Positions 22,231 to 36,100 of a stretch of 64,000 nt of DNA are shown here, one piece after another. The position numbers were made by a program, and so were the translations under genes. Every line of letters begins with the position of its first letter. Position 1 is the first letter of the stretch. This DNA comes from Saxidomus purpurata (Eukaryota > Mollusca > Bivalvia > Venerida > Veneridae), in contig JAFMSR010000017.1 of NCBI GenBank assembly GCA_022818135.1, positions 13,587,958-13,651,957 on the forward strand, in the 5' to 3' direction. The notes under the pieces were generated by a model. The model was not told the DNA's origin and searched no databases. It was given only the letters and a program-made list of their open reading frames with translations.

Positions 22231-22438
22231 GAGCAGTCTTCCCCATCACAGGGTTTATGTCTTGACTGTGTACCACCACAGCTGCCGCATGACTTGGAAC
22301 AGGAAGTCCATTCTGACCAACCAGACCAGTCATTTGAAATGCCTTGGTCTTCTTCGATATTGTTAACGTCTGACGCACCATTCTCATCCTCGCTTGTATC
22401 CCCGTTTGATGTTTGTGGACTAGCCGCCTCTGGATTTT
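22231..22438 (-). CDS. Metalloproteinase exon: acidic linker and TSP1 domain
   Basis: Acceptor CTACTTTTGCAG, donor CTGCTC/GTAAGT, phase 1 to 2. A Ser/Asp/Glu/Asn-rich linker ([15 protein letters not shown]) precedes a TSP1 start, [16 protein letters not shown], with [12 protein letters not shown] and DGEDC. The exon does not end the gene. Confidence 0.8.
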
Positions 22439-25400
22439 CTGCAAAAGTAGAGCAATTTCAAAGTATTCAGACTCTACATAATCCCCGTCCTTACCAGACA
22501 AAAAGCACAATACAATCCTGTGCCAAGAGCATTTGCTATTTATTTTGCTATTTGAATCCATACAATGTATATATTGAACTTAGTTTCCGCAACTGACCTA
22601 AGCCGTGGAACATGTAAACTTGTTGATGGAACATAAATATGCGAATTTTTCGGACAATACTAAATTTAATTTTAAAAAATCAATAACTGTGTACATGTAC
22701 TCACTAGTGCAGTTCTTTTTGTCCTCGGATAAAATGTAGCCCCCGCAACAGTAAGGTTCTTCTGTATAACACATTGTCTTTCTTTGTACCAGACGCTTTC
22801 TGAAACAAAATTTATTTTTATTTTTTTTATTTTATTTTTTTTTTTATTTCTTCATTGAATTTGTCTTTTAAAACCTGAGGGGCTTGACTGAAAAATACAG
22901 TTGTAGGCTTTATACAAAGACAAAAATTGACTGTTTGTCCCAGGGTCCAGGGTTCGATCTCCACATGAATTCCAGACTATTTTAAATTTAATTTCTCCCT
23001 CTTTATTGTGTTTTTCTTTTCTGGAATGAGTCTCGAGAGCGATTGATCTAATTTGTAACACATTTGCAGGTTTTACAATCGAGAAAAATATATTAGTACA
23101 GAAATAAATCTTTGAACATCTGTTCAATACTGTTGTATATCGTTATCACATCTACATGTATGTAGTAAAACTTACTGATAGTCCGTCCTGCACGTCCAAG
23201 CATGGAACTTGCAGTTGTTTAGTTTGACGACTTTGTACCAACTTTGAAAACACTCTTTGGTTACCTTCCTCTTACATGGTACTTGGCCATCTACAACATT
23301 GTTATGACAACCACCACAACTGTCTGTGAAAAAAAAAATCAAATTGAAAATGTTATTAAAAACTAATCGTTTTCGGGTAAAATGCATTTCGTTAAGATAA
23401 TATTTTATTGGTTTAAGTTAGAAATATAAATATGTACAATGTATCTGTAGTGTAACAATACGCATTTAAATGAATACACAGAGGCAAGGATTTGGGGTAC
23501 AAGTTATTCCAACATCAGCGTACAGTCCATCACACGAATGACTGACCCATAACGGAGTGAATTTAGTTAAATTGGAAGAGAATCTGAAGAAGAAAAATAA
23601 GAAAAAGCAGGGAATAGTGTCAAATCGGTGCTATTATGTATAGGACGCCTTTTGCGACACGCCTTTGAAAGAAACGTATGAAAAGAACCACGTGAAAAGA
23701 AACGTTAATTTAAGGCATGCACTATTTGGCTTTGAATCTCCATTCGCCGGGCGTGCATGTTAAGAGAAGACTAAGAGCCATAACAATTACAAGGCAGAAT
23801 CAATCTCATTGAGTCCCGGATAACTACATGTGTACTATTGGAAGATGCTGCCTCGTTTTCAAGTTGAGGCAAGTAGACTGGTTATGCTTCATCTAAATGA
23901 CGTAATGACTGAGTCCTTCCAATCAGACAAGGATAAAAGAGACCAGTCCTCCTCAGAACTATACTAGCATTTGCTTTTGACTGGACCAACAACGCTCTCA
24001 ATCGGTTGGATCGCCGAGGTCGCCCTACTCTCCGCCATCACATTTAATTATTTCTCTGATACTGACAAGATGCTAGTCGGGTACTTTTCCCGTTCATCCT
24101 TCAGTCTTCTCCGGTATATCCCGACGGGGATTTGTCCGTGCGATACTCCTCGTGGCAGATATACCTTGATAAATGCTAACAACAAAAGGATGATATGCTT
24201 TGGGCTAACTAGCACCTGAAGTGTAATACCTATCGATATATCCATTTTGAAACCGACGTAGCCAGATTCGTGAGTTTTAAACAGAATTAGAGCATGATTT
24301 GAGTTGGTCACAATCGGCTTGCTCAAGGTTGAATTTTGAACTGTATCATTGCAACAGAATCTTCCCCCTGAAATGAAACAAAGCTGTTTGATAAGGCATT
24401 CACATCGTTTAAAGCTTGTGTAACTTTGCGCCGGGTCAAATCATTATATGTAAATATGTTTATACTTTCTGCTTTTTGGCATAAGATTTGTTAGAGACAA
24501 AACTGATTCCTTCTTCTTTTAGAGACAAGTGTAGATCATGATCAGTCTACAGATCCATGCAGTCTAGTCATGAGCTTCATTGTTCGCTTTCTTTTCAGTC
24601 ACTAAATTTTCACTGATCACCCTTTGAACAATTAATGGTACTGTCCTAACTGGGCGATGGACAAGTCCATTTTAGATATTTGGCGGGGGTATGGATCAGT
24701 CTATATGACTTACCAGTCATTCCTAGACTATCTGTGAACCTCACTTCAACGTAATCTTCACATGCCAAGTACGGTTCACTGCTGTTACAGAACCGGCTTT
24801 GCATGAAAGGTTTCTGGAACTGTATATTGATAGCCGTACCGTTCGGTGACTGAAATAAATAAATAAAGTATTACTTTAGCGTCGCACGTGCGACAAATGC
24901 TGGATTAGACATTCGGAATACCTCGCTGTTTGTACCGACAGTTTTTAATACGTATCGTCCTAGTTAAAAAGAATGCAGTTTTGTGAAAGTACGCTTATAA
25001 AAAGAATAAACTGGAATTGTGTAAGACCCGCTACGTTAATTACTTTGCCACGCCCCGAAAATCAACAAACTCTACTACAGCTTGTGGGGCACTATGACGT
25101 CCAAGTTTATAAATACACTAGTTGTTGAATAATTGACTATCTCTTGTTAAGGTTTCTTTAAAATAAAATGTTGCAAGTAATATACCTGGATTAGCCAGTA
25201 GCAGTTTAAACCACGCTCGTAGATTTTCGGGTAGCCCGGTGACGAAATGGTGTGCAAAGAGTTTGAAGTCAACGTGATATTGTATCCGCAGTCAGCTGAA
25301 AATCAAATTATACATGTACTTTTATTTAGAGACCATTAAGTCTACAATGAGCTTTGTTGTAGTTGTTGTCATTGTTAGCAAAGAAACACATTCTATAGTT

Positions 25401-28400
25401 CGTTTTTTTCGAACGATATTGACCAATGATTTTGTGTTCACGTCTGTAAGCTATGAAATGCAGTTTATAGTCATGGCTTGATGTTTCAATAAGAGATAAA
25501 TCAAAGAAAACAGTTTGATACTGTACTGACTTTAATCATGACTAGTTATACTTTATGTCCAGTCCGCCTCTGTGGTCGAATAATTAGAGTCGCTGACTTG
25601 AAATCAGTGTAACCGCTCAGACTGATTGAGGGTCATGGGTTCGAGTCCTGCTACCAACCATATCTCTTTATATGAGAAACTTGACAGTTTTTTTTACGGA
25701 GGATATGAGTCTAGTACTGGTTTTTCACCGGAAAGATTGTTAGGTAAACTACCCGCTTGTTAAAAATAACAAAAAATACGGTCTGAATGGGCGTTAAGCT
25801 CCTACATCAACAACAACAATCTATGTTCTTATCTTTTATTTACCGTTGATCTGATCATTGTTGATGGTATCATCATTTATTGAAACATTAAAGTATACAA
25901 TTATTGATAGGAATATGTACTCACAGCTAGAGGTAGCCCTTAATTGGCACAATTCGCCCTCTAGACCTTCGGGACAACGGCACCTGCTGCAGTTTTTAGG
26001 GTCCTGGTACCCATCATGCAAACAGCTACCGCTCAACTGGTCTGCACTACAGATATCTGTAAAGGTAGGAGAGGTTTAAAAGTTTAATGCGGTATAACGC
26101 GAAAAGTGAGCTAAAATTTATTTGTAGAAATCAGCATTTTGACCTCTGCATTAGTTGTAAAAGATCACTCAGTGCTTTGGAAAAACTGCTTCATTGTCAA
26201 TCGGGGCTCTCTGTAACAATATATGATAAGCCAATAATGAAGATTCATATTAAATTGTAAGTTGAAGGTGCGATGGTATAAACGATGTTTCACATCGTAG
26301 TCGTACACGTTGTCATCTGTCGTCTTAACTTTGCGCATCATTATCGCTATTTCTCGCATCGCCATCGTAGCTTCGCGTTGTTGCCCACTGAATAATAAGA
26401 GTGAAGTCGATTAGTAGGGTGACAATCAGTCCAAAAGGGCTCTATTTTTTAAGTAACCTGGACCCCCCCCCCCCCCCACCCCCCCCGTATAACAAGCTGA
26501 GTCATATATCAAAATGTTCGTAATAGATTGAAGTTTATGAAACTGCCGGCATAAATTGGCATAAATGGTGGCGTTCCGAAAAATCCAAGATGGCATCCAA
26601 GATGGCCGCCAAATCTGAAAAATCCAGTTTTTGTAGTACTGGTGGTCCAGATTTTTTTTAGGATGTTTTTTTCATGAATTTAGGGAAATTTATGAAAAAA
26701 ATGACAATTTTACCCGTAAGTGTGATCAATTTTTCGGTTTTGAGAGGTATTTGTTTAACAGCAGTTCATTTTTTTACCAATTTGATACACTTATGTGACA
26801 AGAAATAAAATATGACTCATGGCTTATCAAAATAATTATTAAAGCAGTAAAAAGAGAACAAAATTTGAATGCACATGCATTTAAAAGTGGGTGGGGTAAT
26901 TTCACATGTATTTTCGCTCTAAGTTTACATTGTTTATTTGAACATTTTATTTATTTTACCTTCAATATTTTGTACTTCTAACAGATAGCTTCCAGCTAAT
27001 ATGTATTATTTAGCAAATTTTGATGTGCAGATCATTTAGTAGAATCCAAGATGGCTTCCAAAATGGCCGCCATTTAGACTAAAATATGGTCAAATGTAAG
27101 GGTACTGGGCATTTGGAGTGTACTTTTCTTATATTGATATATTCTTTACCAGCTTATATGCACAACTGTTTTTAACAAGACACATTCATTCATTTGACCT
27201 CAAATATGAGTAATACTTTTGACTGAAAACTACAGTTTCTAACAACACGGTCGGGTTTTGGAAAGCAAACACCGTTATTGCCTTGTTACACAGAGAATAG
27301 CTGAGCAGTCGAAACGGTGAAAACTGTTACTAATTTCAGCTTCATTTTTCATACTGTTTCATCATATAATTTTTTAGCTACATTTTCTGATTGCTTTATA
27401 AAATGTGGAAATTAATAAAAATAAAGATAGGACAAAATTGATGAGTAACATTTAACAATATCACCTGTTCAGTAAAATTTATGAAAAAAAATACAATTTT
27501 ACCCTTTAAAGTGGACACTTTTCGGATTTTGGAAAGAAATTTTTGTAACAGCAGTTCAATTGTTTTACCAATTCGATACATTTATGTGACAAGAAATAAA
27601 ATTTGACACAAGCTTCTAAAAATAGTTACATAACAGTATAAAGAAAAATAAAATAATAAATGCACAAGCATTTAAAAGTGGGTGGGGTAATTTCACACAC
27701 ATTTGCAATGTAAATGCTTAAGCTTTATTTCAACTTTTAAGTTACTATGATTGTTATTTTTAGTTTAATTTTATGCATATTCTTTTGCAGGAATGGTGCA
27801 TTTTAGCAGATACATTGTAATTTTTTATTTACAAAGTCAATGATGGCTTCAAAATGGCCGACTGTCCAACACACTGATATGTGTTGAATTCAAGCGTAAA
27901 TCGCATAAATTGTTAGTGTATGCAACTGAAACATATTTTAATTATTGATAATTTTGAGTAGAAGTAAGGTGTAAAAATAGTTTGATTTAATTCAATCCCT
28001 ATTAAATATCAATTTGGTATTTGATATTAATACACTTTATTTTATGTTTTCCAGTGAATTATATAGAGTTTTCTCAGTGAAATAAAAGTGAGAATCCACA
28101 GTTCTGAAACAGCGATTCATGGCGTGACAAAGTGCAGACTTCTTTATTTAACAATTGTTTCAATTTAGATTGTTGTTTCAGTTTCATTGGATGATAGAGA
28201 TAGATATGACATTTTAAATACTTTTATCTGAAATAAACTTTAGAACTACTTTTGTTGCTCTATCAGTAATGATGGAAGTAATGCGGTTCTTATTATTATG
28301 GAGTTCTCCATGGGGAATGAAAATACTATGATTCCAAATTGTCCTGATTATTTTGTCAAGAAAACATGAAATAAAAAGAAAATTTGTTTGTTTCACTTGT

Positions 28401-31400
28401 GAACACCAAAAACACTGACATTGTCACTCGTGGCTACGCAACTCGTGAAAATATCAGTTTTTGGGGTTCACTTGTGACATAAATTTGATATTTCACTGAA
28501 TCAAACAAACATCCTCTATATAGTTTTCTAGCTTTGACAATTGGGTGGGGTTGATTAATGTGCAATTTACAGGAGAAAGTGTTACACATCATACAGCTGC
28601 AAACCATCTTCCATAAGTGTTAAACAATTATGTGATGTTAGGCAGGCAGCAAATTCCTTTAAACAAAAGAAAAAATACCCAACTGCATTAGCCTCTTCAA
28701 CAAAATCATGGAACTTTCATGTTTTCCCGATAATCGATTAGACGCGGCTTTTACACATTAAACAAAGAAGGGAGATTTCGGTTTAATCCAATTAAATAAA
28801 AAACCGTGTAATTAATCGTTTTTGCTTCGGTCAGACGAATTAATATTATTTTTCCTCTTTATAATGATGTAAATTTCAAAAAGATTAATTTGGTATTTCA
28901 CTTACCTTTTTTAATTAAAAAAGTACCACCGCGTTTTCCATATGAAATGTTAAGGATTGCAAGACTTTTAGTCAGCTTTTTGGGTCATTTGTCTCAATAC
29001 TTTGACCCATACATAGAACACAGAAAAGCTTTGAGACTAAAACAGTTATAATCTTAAAGTAGTGACCTAAGTCTGAAATAAAACTCAAATACACGAGTTA
29101 CCTAATATTACACGTGTTTTCCACTCCAATAGTGGAAGGTGTGTGTATAACTTCGTTTGTTGCTTATTCTTTACAGACACAAAGGCTCATTAACATCACA
29201 TTATCAACATGTAGAACTCATCACATAATCATATAGTATGTAACAAATAACCCAAGGAATTAAGCAATGGATTAATTGAAATGTTCAGCTAATTGTTAGT
29301 TACAGCAAAACTCATTCAGAGACTTAAAAATCTGCAATAGCGGCATTATGATCTGTTCTTTTGCACAGTAAAGTACATATTCATTTAATTATGTTAAACA
29401 GAGTAAATTATATCAAATTGCAAACAGGGCAAACTTCAAGGAAATGTAAGACATAAGTCTAGCAGTCCTCGATTCCAGTAAAAGCTAACATCATAACACG
29501 TTTTGGCTCGTGCCTTTATACACACAGACTTGTGTACAAGGTTGTTGATTTCTTGTGCAGATGCATTCATCACAGCACAACAAAGACGAACCAGGTTACT
29601 TAAAAGTTCTGGTGCTGCGGCGGGTTGTGACATCATCTTTATCCTAAAGCCAAATGTATTTTTGTCAATCTCATAACAAAAACCTAAATATGGGTTAGGC
29701 AAAAACAATTTTGTTTTTGTCAAATTTCTCAAAATTACTAAGTGATAAGTACAACGAAGTAAATGCAACATAAAACTGTCATCAGTTGGAGGAAGCTTTC
29801 TTGGTTTAACACGTTTCTCTTCAAGAACAATACTTCTACGCAAAGAATTAAGGGAATCACAGTTAGGCACCCACCAAAAGCAGTGGCCGCAGACCTAGAT
29901 GCAGAAGACAAACTGGGATGACAGCCAAAGCCGGATAGTTAACCAAGTTTCTCTGCATATTTCAAAAGTACCTGGACTGCTTTCTTTTTACCTATTAGTA
30001 TGCCATACATGGATGAAACATGTATCATACCTAAGATAATAAACAGACAACAAGATTTCTAGCTAGGCAGGCAACAAATTTGCAACTCTCATAATGGATT
30101 GGTATATACGTGTACCTTTTAAGGTCATATAATGTATAGATTTTCGACCAGTTTTGAGAAAGAGTGTGTCAATACCAAGACTATTGTAGTAATGAACCAA
30201 CAGAACCAAACAATCTCTGTCTGGACTTGCATAATTATTCTACCATCAGCTTCTTCCTGACTGGACTATATTTCGTCATTAAAAAATAACAGCATTACAG
30301 CGAATATAAAAGGCTTTTCAACCATACCACCAAAGACGAAAACGATTTCTTCCCTCTCAAGTAGACTCTGGCAATTTTCAATTTTGCTTTTACTACTGAC
30401 CAAGACTCTCTCCAAGTCTGGTATCAGCATGTTAATTTACATATATTACAGCAGTGGCAGTGGAAGAACTATTACCACGTTTCTGGCGTGTCTGGAGTTT
30501 TAAACTATTTGTAAAATACTGGCCAAAGATAACATGTACTTTTGTACACTGTTTGATATGCAGCAAACAAGAAACATCCTACAATCCATGCATTGATGGC
30601 GCAAGGTACAGTATGAGAGGAAGAGAGAACTACTGTACGTAGTCGTCAAGAAATCTAAACAAGTTAGAGGTAGATCTTCATACAGATCTGAGTTCAGCAA
30701 TGATAGGGAGAAACGAACTTTCAATTTCTTCTACCATTTCTTGCACAACTTCCTCCTGAACATGAGAGGTGAGATTCATAGCTTTGAATTCCTCAAGAGC
30801 AGGCAAAGATTTTGAATTTGCATCAGATGATTTCTGAAACTGAAAAAAGAGCCTGTGATTGAGTACCTCATTAATAATCAAAACTGAACGCATGGCTCTA
30901 TCAAAATCTCCTCCACACAAAATATGTTCTGCTGTCAATCTTGCAAAAAATACCAGAATCCATCATGAAGTCTTTAAAGCCAGCATCACCATACAACTGA
31001 CCAATGCAAGCAAAAACTGACATCATAAACTGGATACCTCCTGTGAAAAATAAAACTCCTTCAAAGTCAGTAGGTATGGCCCATACAATTTCAAGGGCTT
31101 TGGTTAACGACACCATGTCAGATACAATTGGGCAGGCAGACTGACCTAATGCATTCATTTGCTATTAGTGCACTTTCAAAACATTTTGTTACGCTTACTG
31201 ACTTTTGAAATACATGTAGGTTAAATGGTGTTTAATATACATTGTATCATATACAATGTACTAAGTTCGGTTTGATTTTAAGTTTACTGCCCGTTTTTCA
31301 ACAGTATTTCAGTCATAAGCAGGCAGGCAATCTACCTAACCATCGTTCCTTGGAAGGACCAGTACTAGACCCCTTTCCTCCGTAAGAAACTGCCAACTTT

Positions 31401-33089
31401 CTCAAATAAAGAGTCATGGTTGGTAGCGGGGCTCCAACCCATGACTTTCAATCAGTGAGAAGTTTTATGATTACAAGTCAGCAATCTTAACCACTTAGCC
31501 ATGTAGGTAGGTACTAAGTACAAATGTATACTAAATTTTACTTAGAGTGTACCTTTCATTCATGATTTATATGTATACAATTATCTGTGTTTTACATTGT
31601 TTACATGTTTCATATTTGAATTTTCCCACTTCTAAACTTGAAGAGGTGATATTGTTAAATGTTACTCATCAATTTTGTCCTATCTTTATTTTTATTTATT
31701 TCCACATTTTATAAAGCAATCAGAAAATGTAGCTAAAAATTATATGATGAAACAGTATGAAAAATGAAGCTGAAATAAGTAACAGTTTTCACCGTTTCGA
31801 CTGCTCAGCTATTCTCTGTGTAACAAGGCAATAACGGTGTTTGCTTTCCAAAACCCGACCGTGTTGTTAGAAACTGTAGTTTTCAGTCAAAAGTATTACT
31901 CATATTTGAGGTCAAATGAATGAATGTGTCTTGTTAAAAACAGTTGTGCATATAAGCTGGTAAAGAATATATCAATATAAGAAAAGTACACTCCAAATGC
32001 CCAGTACCCTTACATTTGACTATATTTTAGTCTAAATGGCGGCCATTTTGGAAGCCATCTTGGATTCTACTAAATGATCTGCACATCAAAGTTTGCTAAA
32101 TAATACATATTAGCTGGAAGCTATCTGTTTGAAGTACAAAATATTGAAGGTAAAATAAATAAAATGTTCAAATAAACAATGTAAACTTAGAGCGAAAATA
32201 CATGTGAAATTACCCCACCCACTTTTAAATGCATGTGCATTCAAATTTTGTTCTCTTTTTACTGCTTTAATAATTATTTTGATAAGCCATGAGTCATATT
32301 TTATTTCTTGTCACATAAGTGTATCAAATTGGTAAAAAAATGAACTGCTGTTAAACAAATACCTCTCAAAACCGAAAAATTGATCACACTTACGGGTAAA
32401 ATTGTCATTTTTTTCATAAATTTCCCTAAATTCATGAAAAAAAAACATCCTAAAATTGTATATTTAGTGTGCATTTACACATTTTTATGTTTTAAACCAA
32501 AACACAGTCTTTAAAAAATAATTTGGACCAACAGTACTACAAAAACTGGACTTTTTAGTTTTGGCGGCCATCTTGGACGCCATCTTGGATTTTTCGGAAC
32601 GCCACCATTTATGCCAATTTATGCCGGCAGTTTCATAAACTTCAATCTATTACGAACATTTTGATATATGACTCAGCTTGTTATACGGGGGGGTCCAGGT
32701 TCCCATTTTTTAAAGCCAGAAAGTCACCCTACTAGATGGCCCTGGCGGCACACCATATATTTTCATAACACCACTCAAACTTACCATTGCAATAAGCTTT
32801 ATTTGCCAACTTGACATCAAAGAACGACAACTCCTGTCTTTGGCCGATAGTATTCTGCAGCAGTCGATTCTGTGTCCTCATTGTGATGCTGTTCCCCTTA
32901 CCAAATTGCTGAAATTGTTAACAATACATTATATAGGTCTGCAGGCATGCATGACTTTGCTTTTCAGGGTGTAACTCCCATTTCAAAACGTTTTCAGTCT
33001 TTTTAGTACCGGTACAGGCACCATTGCTACTTGGAAGGACCAATTGCCAATTGCGAGTATACTCCTTGCGGAGTGATGCAATCACTGGA

Positions 33090-33132
<43 letters not shown>

Positions 33133-36100
33133 GCCACTACTAGAACCACACCTTCCTTTTACAACTGTCAAGTAAATCACCTAAAGAGACATGGTCGGCA
33201 GCTGGACATGAGCGTTTTTACGGGGTGGGGGGTGGGGTGTGGGTATGGAGTCTAGTGTACATGTAGTACTGACACCTCCTAAAAGGGCTTTAAATGACTG
33301 AAATACTGTTGAAACGATGGTTAAACTACAAGACAACAAAGATGGCGACGGAAAAAGAGGGAGAATCAGTGTTCGATGTTATCATTTCGTTGAGTCACTT
33401 TGTTATATTCACTGGGTGTAAAACTTCATTTGCTGCATCTACCAGGCTTTCCATCGAAGTTTCGAATTAAAACCAATATTATCCCGTAATATTCTTCAAG
33501 TTCTGGAAGAAAATTAATTACTCACCCTTTTGGAGTGAGTACGGTCCTTTTAACAGTATTGAAACATATACAGGATAACCATGATTCCTGGGAAGAACCA
33601 ATACTAAACTGTCATCTACTGTAACATGCTGCCAACTTTCTCAAACGAAAAAGCAGGGCTCGGAAACCATGAAATAGGTGAGAGGTAAGTAACGGAAGTC
33701 ATGCATACAAACTACATGTAGATAGACACAAATGTTTTCTCAAGATGTTTATACTTATCATTTCTGATGACTTGGAAATGTGCAAAACTGCAACTAACAA
33801 AATGCCTTTACAATGTTAAGTAATGTCGGTCAGAACAAATAACTCAACCATATGCCTTGAATATGGACGATGGACCTTAGAATCATATTCAAAATCAGAA
33901 CAAATAATAAATGAATTTGTAACTTCCCATCTTTAAAATTCTTCAACCCATCCGAAAGGTCTGTTATCGGCATATGACATAATGGGCTACGAATTTTTTG
34001 CACTTTGGCAAAACTTCAATTTCATGAGTTCGCATATCATCATATCACCATTTCAACCAAAAGCAATCATTAAAGTGTGTTTTTTTTTATTTATCATTAA
34101 CGCCTCTTCATGATTATGTACGTAGAAATAGCTTTCAGCGTTTGTTTATTTGAAATCAACAAACTGAATCCGGAGAGGTTCATTAAGGATTATCTGCAGT
34201 ACATCAAGTATAATTTGACAATGACATAACAGGGAGATGTGTGCACTAAAATGCATTAAAATGTTTTAGTTCATTCAGTTTGTTTAAATCCCACTCTACG
34301 TAAAAAGGTAGATCAGGTGTCCAAGAGAAGATTTAACCCCTACATTATCCACATTGTATTTGGCAGTTAAATAAACCAGTTATTCTAAAGGCGTTGTTAA
34401 TCGTCTAATAAACAGCACTTGTCGTTCAGCTGCTTAGTTATAAACCATACGGCCTCCATGGTTTATTACTTCGCATCAGAACTCCTGATCGTGGTTTATT
34501 AGACGAAGAACACAATTGTGATGTATAATTATGCATTCCTAATTATGGGATATTATGTGATGCTGTGCATTTATCCATTGCCTCTATCTGCCATGCCATC
34601 AACACAAAGGGATCAAAATGGAAACTAGTTTAGTATAACTCTTTCTTGTGTTATCCCTGGTGTTGGTGTGCATGCTATTCTTATTTTGCTCATACATGTA
34701 TTATGATATTGTTTTATTGCATTCATGTTTGGTTAAGCCATGTATGCACTCCACACCGAAAGAAAATAAAATATAAGGGGGGCGGTGGTGTAGAGGTTAA
34801 GGTGTCTGCCGCTCATCCCGGAGGTTGTGGGTTCGAGTCCCACCATATGACACCAGGACTGGGTCTTCCGGGAAGCGGTCTTGAGAATGAGTCCATAAGC
34901 TTCAAGTTTTCTTCACAATCGAACTAAAATAAATCAGTATAAACTAAACTAAAAAAATCTCTTGACCTGTACATAAAGAGCATTTTACAGAAACCAATGT
35001 ACAAACCATTCCACTATAGTGCATCACAGAGCCCAGGTCGTATGGCACTGCTAGATTGTTGATTTGAGCCCATGAGATCTTTTTAAAGTTGAAATGTTGA
35101 CCTAAAAATAAAAATGAAAGTAGCATCCATGAAATAACTACGATCATAAGTTTATAAGTCATATGGATACCGAAGATTGTGGCACAGTATGTATAAGAGG
35201 TCTGAATGTTTTTGTTAAAGGAACATACATATAGGGATGCGATTTATTACCGAACGCCTCTACATTTATCAATTGTGGTAAAATGAGGCATTTTTCGCCA
35301 TAGGTTCTTCTTTGAAATTGTATTTATTTATCATTTTACGTTTATTGAACACATAATCTATGTTTGGAGAATATAATCTGCTAGATGTAGGGAGTGCCCC
35401 TTTAAATGCAAAATATCAAGTTTATAAGGGTTGTGAGTCGCTCTGTTCTGTTCTGTACTGTTCTAGCAAAATTTTATAATTTTAAATGGCATAATTTTAT
35501 TTGAGAATAAGGTCACTGTTTTGGAAGTTTTACACGTTTCTTTTTACTATCCTCCGTCTACATTGTACAAAGGACAGTAAAAGCGGAAACATATATTATC
35601 GTTTTTCATTTTTCACTTACATTTGTTATGAATTGATATAGACTTACTACTTCAAATTTGTGAAATCGTTAAAAAAGCTCGAACCTGGTTTGATATTCTC
35701 GCTGACAACGGCCAGATACTCGTCGCGGTCAGCACGGGCATGCTCGTGCCAAAACCCAAGGGCGTGGCCTATTTCATGTGCTACAATGCCCTTCTGAAAT
35801 AAGATATTACATGGTATAAATTGTACATAATATCATTAAAATACGATTCTAACATGACTCACGATTATGTCTCTATTTACAAAGAACAATTATGTTTTAT
35901 TATGTCATAAACAGCGCAGGAAACGATATGCCGTCAATATAATAGGTTACTGAACTTGTATGGCGATATATTACTATTAACGAGTTGATTTGGCGAGAAC
36001 AACGAGCTTGCGAGTTGTTCCCGCCAAATCAACGAGTTACAAGTAATATTTCGCCATACAAGTTCAATAACCTTTTTCGACGTAGTTGTATACTTTTGAT

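Larger units (their letters stand above)
26412..32734 (-). mobile_element. 6.3 kb DNA element with about 1.05 kb terminal inverted repeats
   Basis: Left end TAGTAGGGTGAC at 26412 and right end GTCACCCTACTA at 32734 are mirror images. The mirror continues inward to CAATATCACCTG at 27466 and its partner at 31643. Outside the ends is GAT on both sides, fitting a 3-base target duplication; a TA duplication with ends one step in is also possible. It fills nearly all of the intron between the EGF exon (26056) and the last catalytic exon (32785); its right end is 50 bases from that exon. The interior holds broken minus-strand coding remnants (29436-31158), a MITE and a SINE. No known transposase motif was recognised. 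It lies in the same strand sense as the host gene. Confidence 0.85.

Noticed and set aside
24048..24219. GC-richer open frames on both strands below the third CUB exon
   Set aside because: The donor at 24229 ends the exon, and the remaining frame has no recognisable domain.
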